From contig OX442314.1 of assembly GCA_949358305.1 (NCBI GenBank), forward strand, positions 17,353,060-17,417,059: a DNA stretch of 64,000 bases, read 5' to 3'. Shown here piece after piece: positions 51,400 through 62,514 of the stretch (positions within the stretch are counted from its first letter, which is position 1; every line of letters starts with the position of its first letter). The DNA is from Strigamia acuminata (lineage: Eukaryota > Arthropoda > Chilopoda > Geophilomorpha > Linotaeniidae). Both the position numbers and the translations under genes were made by a program. The notes beneath the pieces were generated by a model, which saw only the letters and a list, made by a program, of their open reading frames with translations, was not told the DNA's origin and searched no databases.

Positions 51400-54009
51400 A
51401 TGTCGTCTAGAGGCCTAGTTGACGCTGAATGTGGCGCTCCAAATGCTGTGGTCAGACTAGCACAGCATGTAGTCAGAGATCAAGCATTCAAACAAGTGAG
51501 AAGGAAATAATAAATACTCAATATAAAATACACGACTGCTTTTGTCTTCATTTTGTCAGGAATCATTTTCAGGTTTGGATGGACAAAGACGCGCAATTGT
51601 AAGAAATTTAATTCACTGAATTTAATTGTGGCATGAATTAAACTTTTGTTCTCATAAAAACAGATCAATGGATATTCTACACCATTCACGGAGGATAAGG
51701 TTGGTTGTAATGATTCCGAATCGTTAAACTACGATTAACTTGACTTAACTGTTGCAGTTAGTGCAGGAATTTTTATCGCACGAACATGGAGCCGTATCGG
51801 CTGTTCCACAGACGTTTCACATGGGTCAACTCATACAGGAAATGCAAATTATTGAACAACATCAACAAGCACATTTTCCACCTGGTAAAAGGAATATTTC
51901 TAGAATGTACGAACGTATATATTTATTTGGTTGCGTGACATTACACAGCGGAAGCACATCTTCGAGCTTCTGCATGGACAAATGAATTTGTCGACAAACC
52001 CAACACAACTTCGGAATGCCGATGGGCGCAAGAATTTTTTGATTTTCAAGAATCTGCACCGAGTTTACAAAATGCAGACAAATTAAACGATGGATCAGAA
52101 ATTCGTGCGGAACAGTGGGTTGACGAATCTCTTAGCAAGACAGCAGCTCAACTTCTGGATCAAGTTGATGACAAACAGTTTTCAAATTCTGAAGTAATAA
52201 ATTAAGATTGACTAATTTAAACACGTATAAAATATTTGGTTTGATAGTTTATGAAATTCGTAGAAAAAATTAAAGACAAAGGAGAAGAACAAGTTGCATC
52301 TGAATGGGCTCGCGAGTTTCAGTCTGAAGGAGCAGAAGTAAAATATAAATTATAATGATCTGCATTTCCTGAACGTAAACACAAATTATTGTACATTTTA
52401 AATATTTAAGGGTACTGGTGAAGCTAGTGCATGGACACGTGAATTTAGTGACACTCAAGTAGAAGATCTACCCAACAACGGACGAGATTTTTGGGACCAG
52501 TTGCAACAAGAATGGGAAAAATTAGCAAAGTAAAAATGATAAGAAAATAAACATTTATTTTGTTAATTCTTTATTAATATAATTTTTATTTCTAGGGGTG
52601 ATCATATTGGTGAACACCCTTGGTTATCAGATTTCAAAGAAGTAACCAGTCAACTACATGTAAGATAATTACAAATTTAGTTAATTTTTAAACAATTTAA
52701 CTGTAACTTTTATGAAATTTGTTTTAGGAATATAAATTTGAAGACGAGAATCCAACCACAGAGCATCCATCACCATTTGAAGCTGGACTGGAGAAATTAA
52801 AAGAAGGAAATTTACCAAGTGCTATTCTTTTTTTCGAAGCTGCGGTACAACGTGATCCTCAACACACACAAGTGCGCATATTTTTGTTTTTTTTTAAATA
52901 TTATTTTTAATGATTACGATTATAATGGTAGGCATGGCATTATTTGGGAACAACACATGCAGAAAACGAACAGGATCCTCAAGCAATTGCTGCACTCAAA
53001 CGGTTTGGAATTAAACAATTATAATTTTTAATTAAATTTTAAATTAAATCATAATAAAATATACATTTTTGAAAATGATGTTTTAGTTGTTTGGATTTGG
53101 ATCCTGCAAACATCAAAGCTTGGATGTCTGTAGCAGTAAGCTATACCAATGAATCGTACCAAGAACAGGCTTGTCATTCGTTGGCATCGTGGATTGCTGT
53201 TCATCCGCAGTATAAGCACCTTGCTGACAATTTACATTCACCTCCTGGGAATGCTAACGTATCTTCCATTATGAATAAGTAAGTGAATCTATTGTGTATT
53301 GTGCTTATAAATTGTTAATAAATTTTTTTTTTCAAGGGAATTGTATCAACGAATAATGAATATGTATTTAGCAGCAGCTCAACTAAATACTGCAGAGCCC
53401 GATCCAGATGTTCAATGTGGTTTGGGTGTTTTGCTCAATTTAAGCGGCGATTACGATAAAGCAGTTGATTGCTTTCGCGCAGCTTTAAATATGCGGCCTA
53501 ATGTTCGTTTGAATTTGAAATGTTACGATTGAAATTAATCCGATTTACTGCGTTTCAGGATGCGCTTCTTTGGAATCGGTTGGGTGCAACATTGGCCAAT
53601 AGTAATCGATCTGAAGAAGCTATTTCGGCCTATTACCGTGCCTTGGAAATTGCACCGGGATTTATACGATCACGATACAACTTGGGAATCAGTTGTAATA
53701 GTTTGGGTGCTCATCGGTACACACGAACAAATAATTATTTAAATTATGACTGATTAATAATTTCTGCAAATTCTCTTTTTTTGTAACCACAGGGAAAGTA
53801 TTGAGCATTTTCTGTCAGCTTTGAATACTCAAGCATCTGGATGTGCTGGGTTCCAGAAAAGCTCATCTGCTGTATCCGATAACATTTGGTCAACAATGCG
53901 TATGGTTTTGTCATTGATGAACAGATATGATTTGCACCCAGCTGTCGACTCACGAGATTTACGAAGGTTAAACCAAGAATTTCCGAGTGACAGTGATGGT
54001 GCACTGTGA
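51400..54009 (+). CDS. PEX5: Peroxisomal targeting signal 1 receptor PEX5, 587 aa, 14 exons
   Basis: Exons 51400-51495, 51560-51598, 51664-51699, 51758-51884, 51949-52193, 52248-52337, 52411-52529, 52596-52659, 52728-52871, 52932-53002, 53087-53278, 53337-53502, 53559-53716 and 53793-54009 sum to 1764 nt. The N-terminus [11 protein letters not shown] keeps the conserved Cys11 that is monoubiquitinated for receptor recycling. Four WxxxF motifs for PEX14/PEX13 docking are visible: WTNEF 109-113, WAQEF 125-129, WAREF 201-205, WTREF 219-223. The C-terminal half (about 285-560) holds the TPR repeats that grip the SKL-type signal, with [40 protein letters not shown] and [20 protein letters not shown] as landmarks. 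The protein cycles between cytosol and peroxisome membrane and imports matrix enzymes. The frame closes exactly and the gene appears intact. Confidence 0.96.
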
Positions 54010-54637
54010 GAAATATTGTTTTTTTTTTTTATATTTCTGTGTAGTTAAAACATGGAATTTCTCAATCTAAGGCAAAAAAATATATTTATATATACCATAA
54101 GTTTTTTAATGTGTAAAAAATGCATGAATGGTTTTTAAATCCGGTTTTGACACTCGTCCAACTTCTCTGCACTTAGTATTCAGCAAGGATGAATGTAACA
54201 TCCTTGGTACGTACTTTGTATTGTATTAGTGTTACGAGAAATAAAAAAACGATAAAAAGTTTCTTTGTACGCCTCCCAGTGATGAAATTTGTAAGTCTCA
54301 GTAAAATGTCTTTTACATCCGGTTACATTTCCTGTTCCGAGCAAAGTCGGGGTCAGTTTCAATTCGGTCCGTGTTTTGTTTGTGTATTGTTTAGTTTAAC
54401 TGGATTTGCCTGTCACTCGTTCATCAGCTTTTGTATTTATAAACAACAACCGACGCGATAACTGATTTTCGAGCAAATAAAGGATGAATATGGAAGACAG
54501 GTAGTGCGAAGAGCAAATGCATCGTTAAGAGAGCACCATAGATTTTAGTTTTTATATAAGGTAAATAAGTTTGTTTAAGAGCAGCTTGCAAGTTGAAGGC
54601 AATTATTTTAATGTGTTGAGGTATTTCAGTTTCGACG
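54010..54637 (+). other. Spacer between PEX5 and GOLIM4
   Basis: AATAAA at 54240-54245 (likely PEX5) and at 54477-54482. The open frames here are short and unconvincing. The GOLIM4 5' UTR may include a noncoding exon: a TATTTCAG acceptor-like site lies just upstream of the start codon at 54638. Confidence 0.4.
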
Positions 54638-56081
54638 ATGTTAACTGCGCGTCTAAGAAATGGTAAATTTCGCATTTTATCATCGCTGATATTGTGCGTT
54701 TGTTTTATTCTCGCATTTGGCTTGTTAAGAAATGTGCATATAAAACTAAACGAAGCCAGAGAAACTTCGGAAAAATGTCATCAAAAGTATGAAAGCCTCG
54801 CAGCTCAGTTACAAGGTATATATTCATATTTTTTTTCACTATATAATATTATGTAGATGTATTTCCATTCAAACTCTGTAATTAAAATAGTTATGAGCGA
54901 ACACAAGAGCAGATTGGAACAATCTCTACAGCTTGAAATACAACAACATAAAAAAACGAGAGAAGACTTAGAAAAACATTATCAACAAATCCATGACAAA
55001 GAAAAGGTTCGTATCGATGTCAAATTGTGTCCTAGATAATTTATTCATGCGTGTATATAATATTTGCAGATAGAAGCCACTAACAGGTTCAATTCTTTAC
55101 AACAACAATACAAGATGACGGAAACCCAAATTGAAGATATGAAAGATGAAATGGAAAAGCTACAACAGTTTAACAACAATTTATTAGATGAAAAGCAACA
55201 ACTAAATGACAAATTAGTTGAGCAAATACAAACTCAGAAACTAAATGAGAATCAACTAGAGAAATTTAGAATTGCAAATAGTGATTGCAAAATTCACCTC
55301 GAAACTACAAATTACGAAATGCAGAATGTCAAATTAAGTTTGGCCAGGAAAAAAGTACACATTCCCAATTTCGAAGATGAAAAGTCACAAACTAATTATT
55401 TCTATTCACTCGGTTAGGACCAATTAGCTGCTTGCACAAAGGATGGCAAACAAGTGGCGATAACTGAATTACTTAGTACAAACAAAACGTCTAGCATAAA
55501 TGATATTAGCATTTTATCACTCGAGCAAAATAAAATGAGCGATAACAAAACGGATAGAGTGAAAAGAAACGATATTCTAGACAAAGTATGAAATTTTAAA
55601 TTATTCATTCGAAATAAGTAGGTTATATTTTTTATTTAATTCATTTCAGGGTAAGAAAAGTGAGGTGAAAAATGATGATGGCCTCGATAATAAACCGAAC
55701 GATGAAACCTTGCAGCAATTGGCCCCACCTAATCCGCCTATTGCAGTTAATCCGGAAGCGTGAGTTCAAAAATAATCCTTAAACCCTTTTCCGATAGTTG
55801 AAATTAACATTTAAACCTCAGATTAAACCTAAACCGGAAACCTGACGAAGGCGAAGAAGCAAATCTTGCTGTCCAAGAAGAATTCCGAGCTAATGGTTTG
55901 GAGCAACAAGAAAACGGCGAAGACCAAGACTTGGACAACATGGAAGATGAAGGTGAAGGTGCCGGTGTTGCCAAACGAAAGGAGGAAGGAAAAGTGTTTG
56001 AGGATGCAGATTTTGACCAGGTAAAACCAATTGGAATGGAAATAAAACTATTCTCATTGTACTAATCCTAAGGTTCTCTAG
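54638..56081 (+). CDS. GOLIM4: GOLIM4-like Golgi type II membrane protein, 354 aa, 7 exons
   Basis: Exons 54638-54815, 54891-55006, 55070-55354, 55418-55585, 55650-55759, 55822-56020 and 56073-56081 sum to 1065 nt. A short basic cytoplasmic tail (MLTARLRNGKFR) is followed by one membrane anchor (about 13-30) and a long luminal coiled coil (about 35-190). The block YESLAAQLQVMSEHKSRLEQ followed by HKKTREDLE matches the conserved start of GOLIM4 (GPP130/cis-Golgi protein). The second half is acidic and low-complexity, as in vertebrate GOLIM4 and GOLM relatives, but much shorter. GOLIM4 cycles between Golgi and endosomes and assists cargo sorting (family knowledge). The last exon is only 9 nt (Val-Leu-stop) and is the least certain part; reading through the donor at 56021 would change just the tail. 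Confidence 0.85.
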
Positions 56082-56203
56082 ATCGAATGGCATTGAAATT
56101 TTACCGGTGAATTTCTATTGAAAGGACAATGAACCTGGTGTAAACTCATCAACTTCAGCACAATTTTTTTTACCTTAGAATTGAATACCATTGAAATACT
56201 ACT
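56082..56203. other. 122-bp convergent spacer between GOLIM4 and NOP2
   Basis: The two stop codons face each other across 122 bp, so the 3' UTRs very probably overlap or abut. Confidence 0.7.
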
Positions 56204-58839
56204 TTATTTTAATTTCAATTTCTTTTGCATAAAACTTTTAGTAGCTGGTTTTGTCCTCTTTTTCATCGGTTTTTTGGTAACTTTCATCGAAGTTTGACCG
56301 ATTTCCTTCCCGTTTTTCTTTGTGTGCAGTTGCGGTGGAGATTTACCAGATTTACCAAGATCTACAAGATAAAAGTGTCTTAGAAAACTGTCAAGACTAT
56401 ACAAATATTAGTCACATCTCACCTTTATCGTCAGAAATCGACTCTGACTGAACTTCTTCATCGGAGTCCTCCATGGGAGCAGCCAAATCTGATATTGCGA
56501 TAATATTACATTATTTAATTGGATTTATTTGGCAACATTAAATTATATTTACTTTTCTGGGGTATTTCATTAGAGAACTTCTTTAGTTTACAAATATAAA
56601 ATCCATCCATGTTAGTTGTGTGTGGATAAATCCTTTTTGAAAGCTTGATGGAAGCGTTAAATCTGTGCTCGCAATGTCTAAAAAACAAAACAAAACAAAA
56701 AATAAAATTGTAAGTAAGATGTACAAAAGCGCATCTTACTTTTGACGGCCATTGGCACCCATTTTCAATCCGGTATCTACAACTTTGACATTTCTTTTTT
56801 TCAATGCGTAATCAATAACAGCTTCGTTCTCTTCCACCTAGCCGTAATTTGCTTTTATAATTATTATGTTCAAATTTCATTCATTTAACTATCTACTTAC
56901 CAATATGGAACACGTCGAATACACGACGTAGCCTCCTGTTTTGGAATTTGCATCCACACAGTCAATGGCTGCTAAAAGCAATTCCCTTTGCAGATGGCTG
57001 CAACGTTGAACATCCTTTTTATCCTGAAATATATAAAAATCATTTTAATTAAATGAAACGTAAATAAATGTAGCTTAATTATTTTTTTTTTTACTTTATT
57101 AATTTTTACGGATGGATCTTTTGCAATGACGCCAGTACCACTGCACGGAGCATCTAATAACACGCGATCAAACCCTTTCATAATTTGTGGGAATTTTTTG
57201 CCATTTTGTGTACAGATTACTGCATTTGTTACTCCTAATCTGTGGAAATTTCCGACAAGAGCCTTTGATCGCTCAACATTGGCATCGTTAGCAAACAAGA
57301 CACCAGTATTTTTCATCAAAGCAGCTATAAAACATAAAAATCGTTAGAATAATCAGAAAAGGCATTCAAATTGAAGAAAAAAAACAACCTATATATGTCG
57401 CCTTTCCTCCGGGAGCCGAGCACATGTCTAATATCTTTTCATTTTCTCTCGGCGCTAAAGCCATAACCGGAAGAAAACTCGATGGTCCTTGGATGATGTA
57501 ATGACCAGCTAAATATTCCGGCGTGGCTCCTAAATGTACAGAATGAATTTATTTATTCATAATTATCGAACTTAAAGATGTTTCAACGTTACCTATTGGC
57601 ACTTGGGAATCGTAAATTACAAGTCCAACTTTAGTCCAATCACCTAATGGATCTAACCTTACACCACGATTGATGAGTGCCTGGAAGTTAAAGACATACC
57701 GTTAATATTTCAAAAGATAAATTAATTAAATTAATACAACTTACTTGTGCTAAATCACGACGTCTAGATTTCAAAGTGTTAGTTCTAATTGTAATCGGTC
57801 TCTGCACTTCATTTGCTTCTAAAAATTCAATTAACTGAAAAAAAAAAAATTAAAATTAAATAACGAAATGTCTTAACAACTTCCAAGTTTAAAATTACTT
57901 CTGATAGTGGAAAGAGTTGCATAAGCTTATCGAGTAAAAATTCATTGTAGCTGTAATAAGCACAGAGATCCGTCTTCAGTATACTGAGGTAATCTTTTCT
58001 CGTCCTAACTCCATCCTTTCTTTTGTTGAAATCTTCTAGCACAAAGACTACATCCTTTATCCTTTGATGAATGCCTTCCAGATCTAGTGCCGACTGATCA
58101 TCGGTTTTCACCAAATTGGTTTTAAGTTCCTCTTCTTTCAATATTCTAAAATAAAAATATATTAGCCCCATAATTTATCATTTATATTTTCTTATTTACT
58201 CATTTGTTTCTGCTTTGTTTTCTTCGGTTTCCTCTTCAGATTCGCTGTCCGAATCAATATCGGCGGCTTGTGGATACTAAAATGTACATCTATTAATATT
58301 CGTGCACATTGTTAATAAAATGTAAGCTTACCAAGTGTCCAAAAGGACCATCCTCGTCATCACTCATTTCAAAATTATCTTTGTTGTCATCATCGTCTCC
58401 TTCCTCATCCGACAAATTCAAAGGAATTTTTTTTTCAATTTCTTCATCTTCATTTTCAGATTCTTCAGACTCTTGAGATTTTTCAGAATCTATGGCTTTA
58501 ACTTCAGTCTTGTCAGAAAAGGTAACTCTCTTCTTCTTGTTTGTGTTTTTCCCATTTAATTTATTCGTATCTTTTCTAATTTCCGAATAAATGTCGCTCT
58601 TATTGCCTTTTATCGCAGCCACAGCTTTCTTTTTATCAATACCGGGCAGTAGTTTCTTCTTTTTCCTTCTTTTAAATTGATCATCTGAAATATCGAGTGC
58701 ATGAAACACGTGCTATTCATTTGATAGCTGATTTAAGCATACCTTTCAATATTTTGGGTACAGATGGTGGTTTTTGTTTCTTAGCTTTTCGCCCCGGTCC
58801 TTTTTTAACCTTTTCGTCCCAATTTCCTTTTCTTCCCAT
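56204..58839 (-). CDS. NOP2: Nucleolar rRNA m5C methyltransferase NOP2/NSUN1, 630 aa, 13 exons
   Basis: Exons in transcription order: 58839-58743, 58684-58332, 58276-58200, 58145-57899, 57834-57745, 57680-57593, 57529-57389, 57324-57095, 57023-56901, 56837-56740, 56677-56553, 56488-56423, 56361-56204; total 1893 nt. The N-terminal 180 residues are Lys-rich then acidic, typical of nucleolar proteins. The Rossmann methyltransferase domain follows: SAM-binding motif [10 protein letters not shown] (352-360), motif [10 protein letters not shown] with Cys425, motif VI STCS with Cys479. Both cysteines needed for RNA m5C chemistry are present. [35 protein letters not shown] and [14 protein letters not shown] are NOP2 signatures. 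It methylates a cytosine in large-subunit rRNA and supports 60S assembly (family knowledge). The basic Lys-rich tail ends KLKLK. It is intact and convergent with GOLIM4. Confidence 0.96.
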
Positions 58840-59031
58840 TTCTTTTTGTCTTCGGAAACTTGATTAACGGCAGTAATCACTTCTCGCACGGTCCAAAATT
58901 GTCAGCCATGTTGTTTTGACAACGTGCGTCGAAAATTTGATTTTGAATTACTCCGATTGGTCCAAGGACAAAATCAGAGTAGCGCCATCTCGTGGCAGTT
59001 TTCTTGCTACCAGTAGTTTAGTTACGCAACA
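58840..59031. promoter_or_regulatory. NOP2 upstream region up to the retrotransposon
   Basis: Only 192 bp separate the NOP2 start codon from the end of the DIRS-like element at 59032, so the element lies in or next to the NOP2 promoter. No TATA box is evident. Confidence 0.4.
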
Positions 59032-59033
59032 AA

Positions 59034-59155
59034 TGTAATCTCGGCTGAACGAAGTGAAGCGGAGCGAAGCGGAGCGAACGAGTGAAAGCCGATAGCATTC
59101 ACTCGTGTAATTGGAGGTTTAACAGGAGATGGCGCTACTAGTCGGGTTACGTCAG
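59034..59155 (-). repeat. DIRS 3' inverted terminal repeat (with terminal extension)
   Basis: 59097-59155 is the inverted partner of the 5' repeat at 63760-63818, sharing an exact core of over 30 bp that includes GGCGCTACTAGTCGGGTTAC. 59034-59096 is the extra outer extension, absent from the 5' side but copied in inverse orientation in the internal complementary region. DIRS right repeats are known to be longer than left ones. Confidence 0.8.
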
Positions 59156-59341
59156 TCTTAAAAGCTATATCCTGGAAAAAAGGAAGTGAAGGAAAAAATG
59201 GAGTCAACAACAGCACCGAGTTGACGGTAAGCGTATTTACGATATTTCTTAATTATAAGCGTTAGAGTGTAACTAAAAGTTATTAGCTGGAGGTAAATGG
59301 AGACCAAATGAATTAGTTGTGACAAGGGAGGATGTGGTGGG

Positions 59342-59468
59342 TCCTGTTAAACCTCCAATTACACGAGTGAATGCTATCGGCTTTCACTCGTTCGCTCCGC
59401 TTCGCTCCGCTTCACTTCGTTCAGCCGAGATTACATTCACTCTTTGTAATCTCCGGCTAAACAGGAGA
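59342..59468. repeat. DIRS internal complementary region
   Basis: 59342-59435 is the perfect inverse of 59034-59127 (94 of 94 by eye). 59435-59468 is the perfect inverse of 63785-63818 (34 of 34). The two halves share ATT at 59435-59437, which is the inverse of the AAT found at both element ends. Confidence 0.85.
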
Positions 59469-59566
59469 CTTGAAAGGTAACTTTTTTCCATAGGATAAAA
59501 ATAAAAATGTTTTGGAAAAAACAAGTTTAACAATTTTTCAGTTTAATCATTTTTTATTTTATGAAA

Positions 59567-60045
59567 TTATTTTGGAATCGGTCTGTTTAGGACTGATTCT
59601 TGAAAAGCATTGTGGTTGACAATAGTTTTGTTGTAGAACCTCGCGAATGTTTGTTCGGAGGTCCAACCGGCAACACCTAATATTTGTTGCACCGGAATAA
59701 CACTGGCGGCTGCACTGGTGGCCGCAGCTCGCGTCGAATGAGCACCGAACTCTTGACGGTAAACCGTATGGTGACCCGCACGAGAATCTTGTGCATAGTT
59801 TTGGAGTTGAAAATTACAGCGTCGGTTGACACTGTCATTTCCGAGGTTTTCAATTGTTGCAGTGAGCTTACTCTAGCTGCAGTAGTTAAGCAAGCAGAAT
59901 AAGTGTCTTTTCTTGTAGACATATCCAATCTAAGTTGTCGTGTGGCCAGAGTTTGCGCAATTCGTTGAGAGCCAAACCCACATCCCATGTTGCCACGTAC
60001 CGTGGCAGACTAGGTCGTAAATTAGTAACTCCTTTTAGAGTGCGA
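59567..60045 (-). pseudogene. Tyrosine recombinase of the DIRS-like element, frameshifted
   Basis: Read from 60045 downwards, the segments are LRPSLPRYVATWDVGLALNE, then LTTAARVSSLQQLKTSEMTV in a second frame, then RQEFGAHSTRAAATSAA and AGWTSEQTFARFYNK in a third, ending in TAA at 59569-59567. The catalytic set of tyrosine recombinases can be assigned: Arg in TAARV, His-x-x-Arg in HSTR, Tyr in RFYNK. Frameshifts lie near 59889 (one base apparently lost) and near 59800. The part upstream of about 60065 meets a stop, so the N-terminus is missing. It is clearly inactive as it stands. Confidence 0.8.
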
Positions 60046-60065
60046 ACTACTATTAGTTGTTAGAC

Positions 60066-62250
60066 AACAACGAATACATTATTGTATGTGTTACATTCCA
60101 TTTCTTCGCTTTCTCTTTGGCAAACGATTTCGATATGGACTTCGATCGTAATTCGATGGACTATTCCAGATAAATAATATGGGTTTGTGAAAATAATCCT
60201 ATTTATGTAAAAAGTTTTACTTTGTAATCAGGTATATCCTTATTTTTTATAAGTATGAAAATAAATATATTTATTTATTAACCTGTTTACTTAATCGAAA
60301 TTATACGTGGCTAGTTCAGATTCATATTTCAGAATGCAATGATTTTTTTGATCTTATTTCGAATTCTTTCGAAATTGCGATTTCTTGTAATCGCGTTCTT
60401 TGTTGTTATCCAACACATGCTTTCTTTTCAGAATAGACAGTATCTGCCGTATTTTCTAGGTGGGCATGATTATGTCCCAGTCGGCTTAATTTTCAGCCTC
60501 CGATGATAAGTTTTAAAAAGTCTTACCGAGTGGTAAAATTAACTTTTTTACGATAAATTTCATTTCTTGCAAAATAAATTTAGATTCAGATCTCGGTTAC
60601 AGATGATGTTAATGAAAAATCTCTCATTTATCTTAAATATTTCAAGGGATCCCTTACGTATGGTGATTCGATAGAATTTCCACTTGTGGCGACGCAAATT
60701 TATCAATTGATCTTAATGTATCGTTATTCAAGTATGAACGACATAAAATGTTTTATTTAAATAAAACTTTATAAAAACCAAGTGTTTTCCAATCTTATTG
60801 AAAAGTAATGCAAATAAAGTATTCGTTTGAATTCTTATTAACTGCGCTTAATAATCAGGGATTTAAAAGGTCATCTGGTTTATTCATATTCGTAATATCT
60901 ATTAAATAGTCGAAATGTTTGACGTGTTGTTCTTACAACAAACTAGAGAAAAAGCAAGTGCTTTAACTTGGTAATATATTATACTTTCAAGTGTAAAAGG
61001 TGATGGTCTGGATTGACCTAACTTCTAAAATATTCCAATTTTATTTTAAAAAGGGACTTTTAATATTGAAATGTTCTTTTGAACGATCTGCTACTACATA
61101 CAATTAGTGTGCAGATGGCTTCAAAAAAGTTCTTGAACTGAATAAATACTTATAGTTCTGGTAAATATGTTTACCATTTTGTAAAATCAGAATAAAATAA
61201 ATTGATTCATTTACCAATTTGATATGTATTCTATTTATTTTGAGAATGAAGAGTAAACTTTATTCCTTTTTCCCGTACTGAAATGATTCGATTTTTGCAA
61301 TTCGCAAAGTTTACCTATTTGCCTTTAAGAATTTTAGCATTAAAGTGAATGCAACTTTCTTTCTTGTAATTGACAGCACAAGAATAAAGCGGAATATTTT
61401 TAGACATTATAGATAAATTTCTGTTCCTATTTATTTCAATCGAAACTTTTTCCAGTAAATTTGTCTAAACCAATCTCATTCACTTTCGTAAATGCGTACA
61501 AGAGAACTGTGACACTCTGATTCGATATAAGTTATAAATCGAAATAAACAAAGATTGTGATTAAAACAATCTGAATTCACGATTGAAAAATTGTTAATAA
61601 CAATTAGGAAGCACGCTAAATCGTTGGATTCTTGGCGCTTCTGGTTTCTAGGCAAAGCAGCTGTAAAATGTTTTCATCGGATTAGAACATTCGAGCGATA
61701 ATCCTTGCCTTGTTGGATTTTACTATTTTAAAATCACGGTCTTGATTATACGAAACGAAAGTAAGGTTGATCAGGTATGAGGTATGTGTTAATCTTGTAA
61801 CCAAAATTTGAGAACAAATAAACCTGTTCTTTAAACAGTATCGACTTTCCTTTGTACTTATTTCCCAAATAAAAGTTGGTGTAAGTGTCTGATAACTTTT
61901 TTGTCAATTTCTTGAAATGGCCGATTGAAAATAATTCGAATTTGAATTCGGTGAAAACGACGTTCCGTAGGCGGACAAAACAACGATAAATTCGGACTGA
62001 ATTTTATAATTTCCCGTGGTAGATTTATAAAATAATTTTTATTTATTAACCTGTTTATGGTTTTACCACGTGGTAGAATTCTCGTTTTACGAAGATGTTC
62101 GATTTTTCTACAGAAAATCAAAATTAAAGTGAATATTTTTCACTTCTTGTGATTCTAATACAAGATCTTTATAACTAAATTTAGTTATGACTTAAATTTC
62201 GGTCAAAACCTACTTTTCATTTTCATGCGCACAAACTTCCCGATCAATTT
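60066..62250. other. AT-rich interior of the DIRS-like element, no reverse transcriptase
   Basis: About 2.2 kb where an autonomous DIRS element would carry reverse transcriptase, RNase H and usually a methyltransferase. I find no such motifs on either strand, only short AT-rich frames. It is far more AT-rich than the flanking element parts, so it may be a replacement or a nested insertion. I see no clear terminal repeats at its borders. Confidence 0.5.
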
Positions 62251-62514
62251 GCATTCAATGTGACCCCAACGAGCGGTGGTCCGCCCATCTGTCTAGTGGC
62301 TCGCCCATCTGTCTAGTGGCTCTCAAGAACTCGCAAGCCGAAACAACTGGGCGACAGGGGAGATTGGGATGACGGAATCGGAACATGTTCGATTCGTCAG
62401 TAATAGGAACGGATAAATTAACCATATTATCCGGGATGACGGGATCAGAAACATTGTTCGATCCGTCTGCGTATGTACCGTTTACGGTTGGATCCGAAGC
62501 GGATAAAATTACCG

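Noticed and set aside
54189-54461. 90-codon ORF between PEX5 and GOLIM4
   Set aside because: No homology cue; it overlaps likely PEX5 3' UTR and a polyadenylation signal.
59684-59902. 72-codon plus-strand ORF in the recombinase region
   Set aside because: Antisense to the recognised tyrosine recombinase segments.
61858-62121. 87-codon minus-strand ORF as a reverse transcriptase remnant
   Set aside because: It is Ile/Arg/Phe-rich with no reverse transcriptase catalytic motif.
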